64,000 nucleotides of DNA. Origin: Thermoplasmata archaeon. Its GTDB lineage: Archaea; Thermoplasmatota; Thermoplasmata; Lutacidiplasmatales; SKW197. The translations under genes were made by a program, and so were the position numbers. Below, in pieces: positions 62,952 through 64,000 of the stretch; positions within the stretch are counted from its first letter, which is position 1; each line of letters opens with the position of its first letter. The notes beneath the pieces were generated by a model. The model was not told where the DNA came from, made no database searches, and saw only the letters and a program-made list of their open reading frames with translations. The DNA lies in contig JAVZCK010000003.1 of NCBI GenBank assembly GCA_038874435.1, positions 97,042-161,041 on the forward strand. The letters are read 5' to 3'.

Positions 62952-62970
62952 AGTATCTCCGAAAGATACT
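62952..62970. repeat. Hairpin AGTATCT-CCGAA-AGATACT
   Basis: A perfect 7-bp inverted repeat with a 5-nt loop directly beside the palindrome. It may belong to the permease control region or mark an element boundary. No gene was seen in 62971-63071. Confidence 0.4.
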
Positions 62971-63071
62971 GGCTAAAATTTAAAAATTGATGCCAGTATG
63001 CAAAGCTCCTGATACATTTTTCTTATAAATTTTCAAACGGGTCATTCAAAATTCCACCGATGCACCGAAAG

Positions 63072-63103
63072 TGTTAAATATTTAAGATATCTTATAGATA
63101 TCT
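63072..63103 (+). promoter_or_regulatory. Promoter and dyad operator of the insertion sequence
   Basis: GTTAAATATTTAAG is centred about 27 nt above ATG 63105. Between it and the start lie two copies of the palindromic octamer AGATATCT (63085-63092 and 63096-63103). Such a placement would let a protein, perhaps the element's own, block transcription. Confidence 0.5.
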
Positions 63104-63104
63104 C

Positions 63105-63257
63105 ATGAAACGAATACCTATAACACCCGCAACTGAACTGACTATCAGGAACATACGGGGATTCTATATTCGTAAGGTGACGCCTTTCGGCACCAGCGCC
63201 AAGGTTGATTGCCCCAAAGAACATCTTGGAAGAACTGTTTACCTGGTGATAATTTGA
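63105..63257 (+). CDS. DUF2080-family transposon-encoded protein, 50 aa
   Basis: A complete 50-codon frame. The core 'VTPFGTSAKVDCPKEHLGRT' followed by 'VYLVII' matches the small DUF2080 proteins found beside archaeal transposases; the fold resembles AbrB-type DNA binders. Its stop overlaps the transposase start (TTGA), implying coupled translation. A leaderless promoter with a double palindrome precedes it, suggesting autoregulation. Confidence 0.85.
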   Translation: MKRIPITPATELTIRNIRGFYIRKVTPFGTSAKVDCPKEHLGRTVYLVII

Positions 63258-64000
63258 CAGAACTACATGATAGATACTATCGGACGCTCAAAACCTTAGA
63301 TACATTTGTTGATAGAGCACTTGAACTCAAACCATATTCCAACACGCTCTCAGGTTTTCACTACGATCTACCACTTCTCAAATCGGCTATGACCAATACA
63401 TATGTAGAAACTGTAAGTTCTTTAGCAGATTCCTTACATCTTGCTATTAAACAAATCCCGTCTTCCAATATTTACTGGGCATATTATAACACAGTATCAG
63501 TCCTTTCACCTAGGTTTAATCTCAGTGGAAGAGATGTAATTCTTGCGTTTGACTCAACCGATGAAGAATTTTATGGCGATCCCCAGGGTTTTTGGATTCA
63601 TAAATACACTGGTGAAAACGGTGTCAGAGGTAAATTCAAATTCCTTACTTGTGCAATAGTGAATTCAGATATCCCTGAGCGGATTCCTTTGATCTCTGTG
63701 CCTATTCGTGTAGGCCAGAATATGGCTAAAGAAGTAATGTGGATGCTTTCTATCATAAGACCACTTGTTCATTCTATCTCACTCTGCCTCTTTGATAGGG
63801 GATTTTATTCAAAAGAACTGATGTTAACACTTAGTAATGCAAGCACTCCATCCCTGATATTTGTACCAAAAACCAAGCAAATTAAACGAGAACTAGAACA
63901 AATGGTTGACCAAGAGAAAAAGAAGATTAATTATCAGTTTGAATTGAACAAAGAGAAAACGATTCTTCGTGGCGAAACTACCTTGGTTTTCTTGAAACAA
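63254..64000 (+). CDS. DDE transposase, 3' end cut by window edge
   Basis: A frame of at least 249 codons runs off the window without a stop. 'VILAFDSTDEEFYGD' (first catalytic Asp near residue 99) and 'LCLFDRGFYSKELM' (second Asp near residue 181) are typical of IS4/ISH3-like DDE transposases; the catalytic Glu should lie beyond the window. It starts at TTG 63254 overlapping the DUF2080 stop. The frame is intact over the visible part, so the element may still be active. Terminal repeats could not be identified. Confidence 0.85.
   Translation, partial: MTELHDRYYRTLKTLDTFVDRALELKPYSNTLSGFHYDLPLLKSAMTNTYVETVSSLADSLHLAIKQIPSSNIYWAYYNTVSVLSPRFNLSGRDVILAFDSTDEEFYGDPQGFWIHKYTGENGVRGKFKFLTCAIVNSDIPERIPLISVPIRVGQNMAKEVMWMLSIIRPLVHSISLCLFDRGFYSKELMLTLSNASTPSLIFVPKTKQIKRELEQMVDQEKKKINYQFELNKEKTILRGETTLVFLKQ

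Noticed and set aside
63170..63230. Homology between the DUF2080 coding hairpin GGTGACGCC-TTTC-GGC and the 44.9-kb repeats
   Set aside because: The similarity is about 20 nt (GGTGAYGCCTTTYGGCA) and falls in a coding motif, so it may be chance; noted only as weak.
1..64000. CRISPR array, tRNA or rRNA genes
   Set aside because: No regularly spaced direct repeats and no cloverleaf with a TTCRA-type arm were recognised by eye; a covariance search would be needed to exclude a tRNA.

Overview
The window is a gene-dense stretch of an archaeal chromosome, roughly 40 % GC by eye. Archaeal markers are LonB, cofactor-independent (ApgM-type) phosphoglycerate mutase, archaeal NadM, MptA-type GTP cyclohydrolase, a PAC2 proteasome-assembly-like protein, Dph6, a Ser/His-type signal peptidase, KaiC/RecA-like ATPases and a DUF2080 transposon protein. 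Promoters have BRE/TATA form; many starts lie about 25 nt below the TATA box (leaderless), others follow GGTG-type ribosome sites. The gene mix (GvpD-like ATPase, surface proteins with cytoplasmic zinc ribbons, bacterial-type SerS) suggests a Euryarchaeon near Thermoplasmata; this is inference, as no rRNA or tRNA gene was recognised.

Layout. 1-6.7 kb: a surface protein cut by the window edge, a membrane phosphodiesterase, a GNAT acetyltransferase, a GvpD-like ATPase, a four-CBS regulator and an unlisted 53-aa membrane protein. 6.7-22.3 kb: a minus-strand block with a giant ~3,406-aa protein built from 62-residue repeats, MoaE and MoaD, an 892-aa coiled coil, and two smaller coiled-coil proteins that share terminal motifs with each other or with the large coiled coil. 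22.4-28.3 kb: MTA phosphorylase, a zinc ribbon, a DUF92 protein, ApgM, an MFS transporter, RadC, a small membrane protein and a KaiC-like ATPase. 28.3-38 kb: a carboxypeptidase-regulatory-like surface protein coupled to an ATPase-TPR regulator, then a 1,424-aa CARDB surface protein with intracellular zinc ribbons. 38-45 kb: PncC/NadM/LonB, a third KaiC-like ATPase with MoaC and MoaB, an MBL hydrolase and a HEAT protein, then a hairpin-rich repeat region. 45-54 kb: SerS, a MoxR/DUF58/membrane-protein operon, a glycosyltransferase, an OB-like membrane protein, a signal peptidase fusion and a translation-factor-like protein. 54-63 kb: sugar metabolism (RfbB, phosphohexomutase), roadblock, MptA, FolD, FKBP, PAC2, Dph6 and a TctA-like permease. 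The window ends inside an insertion sequence with DUF2080 and a DDE transposase.

How the parts fit. MoaD/MoaE and MoaC/MoaB supply molybdopterin from two separate loci; MptA and FolD concern pterin and one-carbon carriers. NadM and PncC form an NAD salvage pair downstream of LonB. The likeliest undescribed system is the 6.7-22.3 kb block: a giant helical-repeat protein, a long coiled coil and two adaptor-like coiled-coil proteins, which look structural (scaffold or cytoskeleton-like) rather than enzymatic. A second theme is surface proteins near RecA-like or AAA/TPR ATPases.
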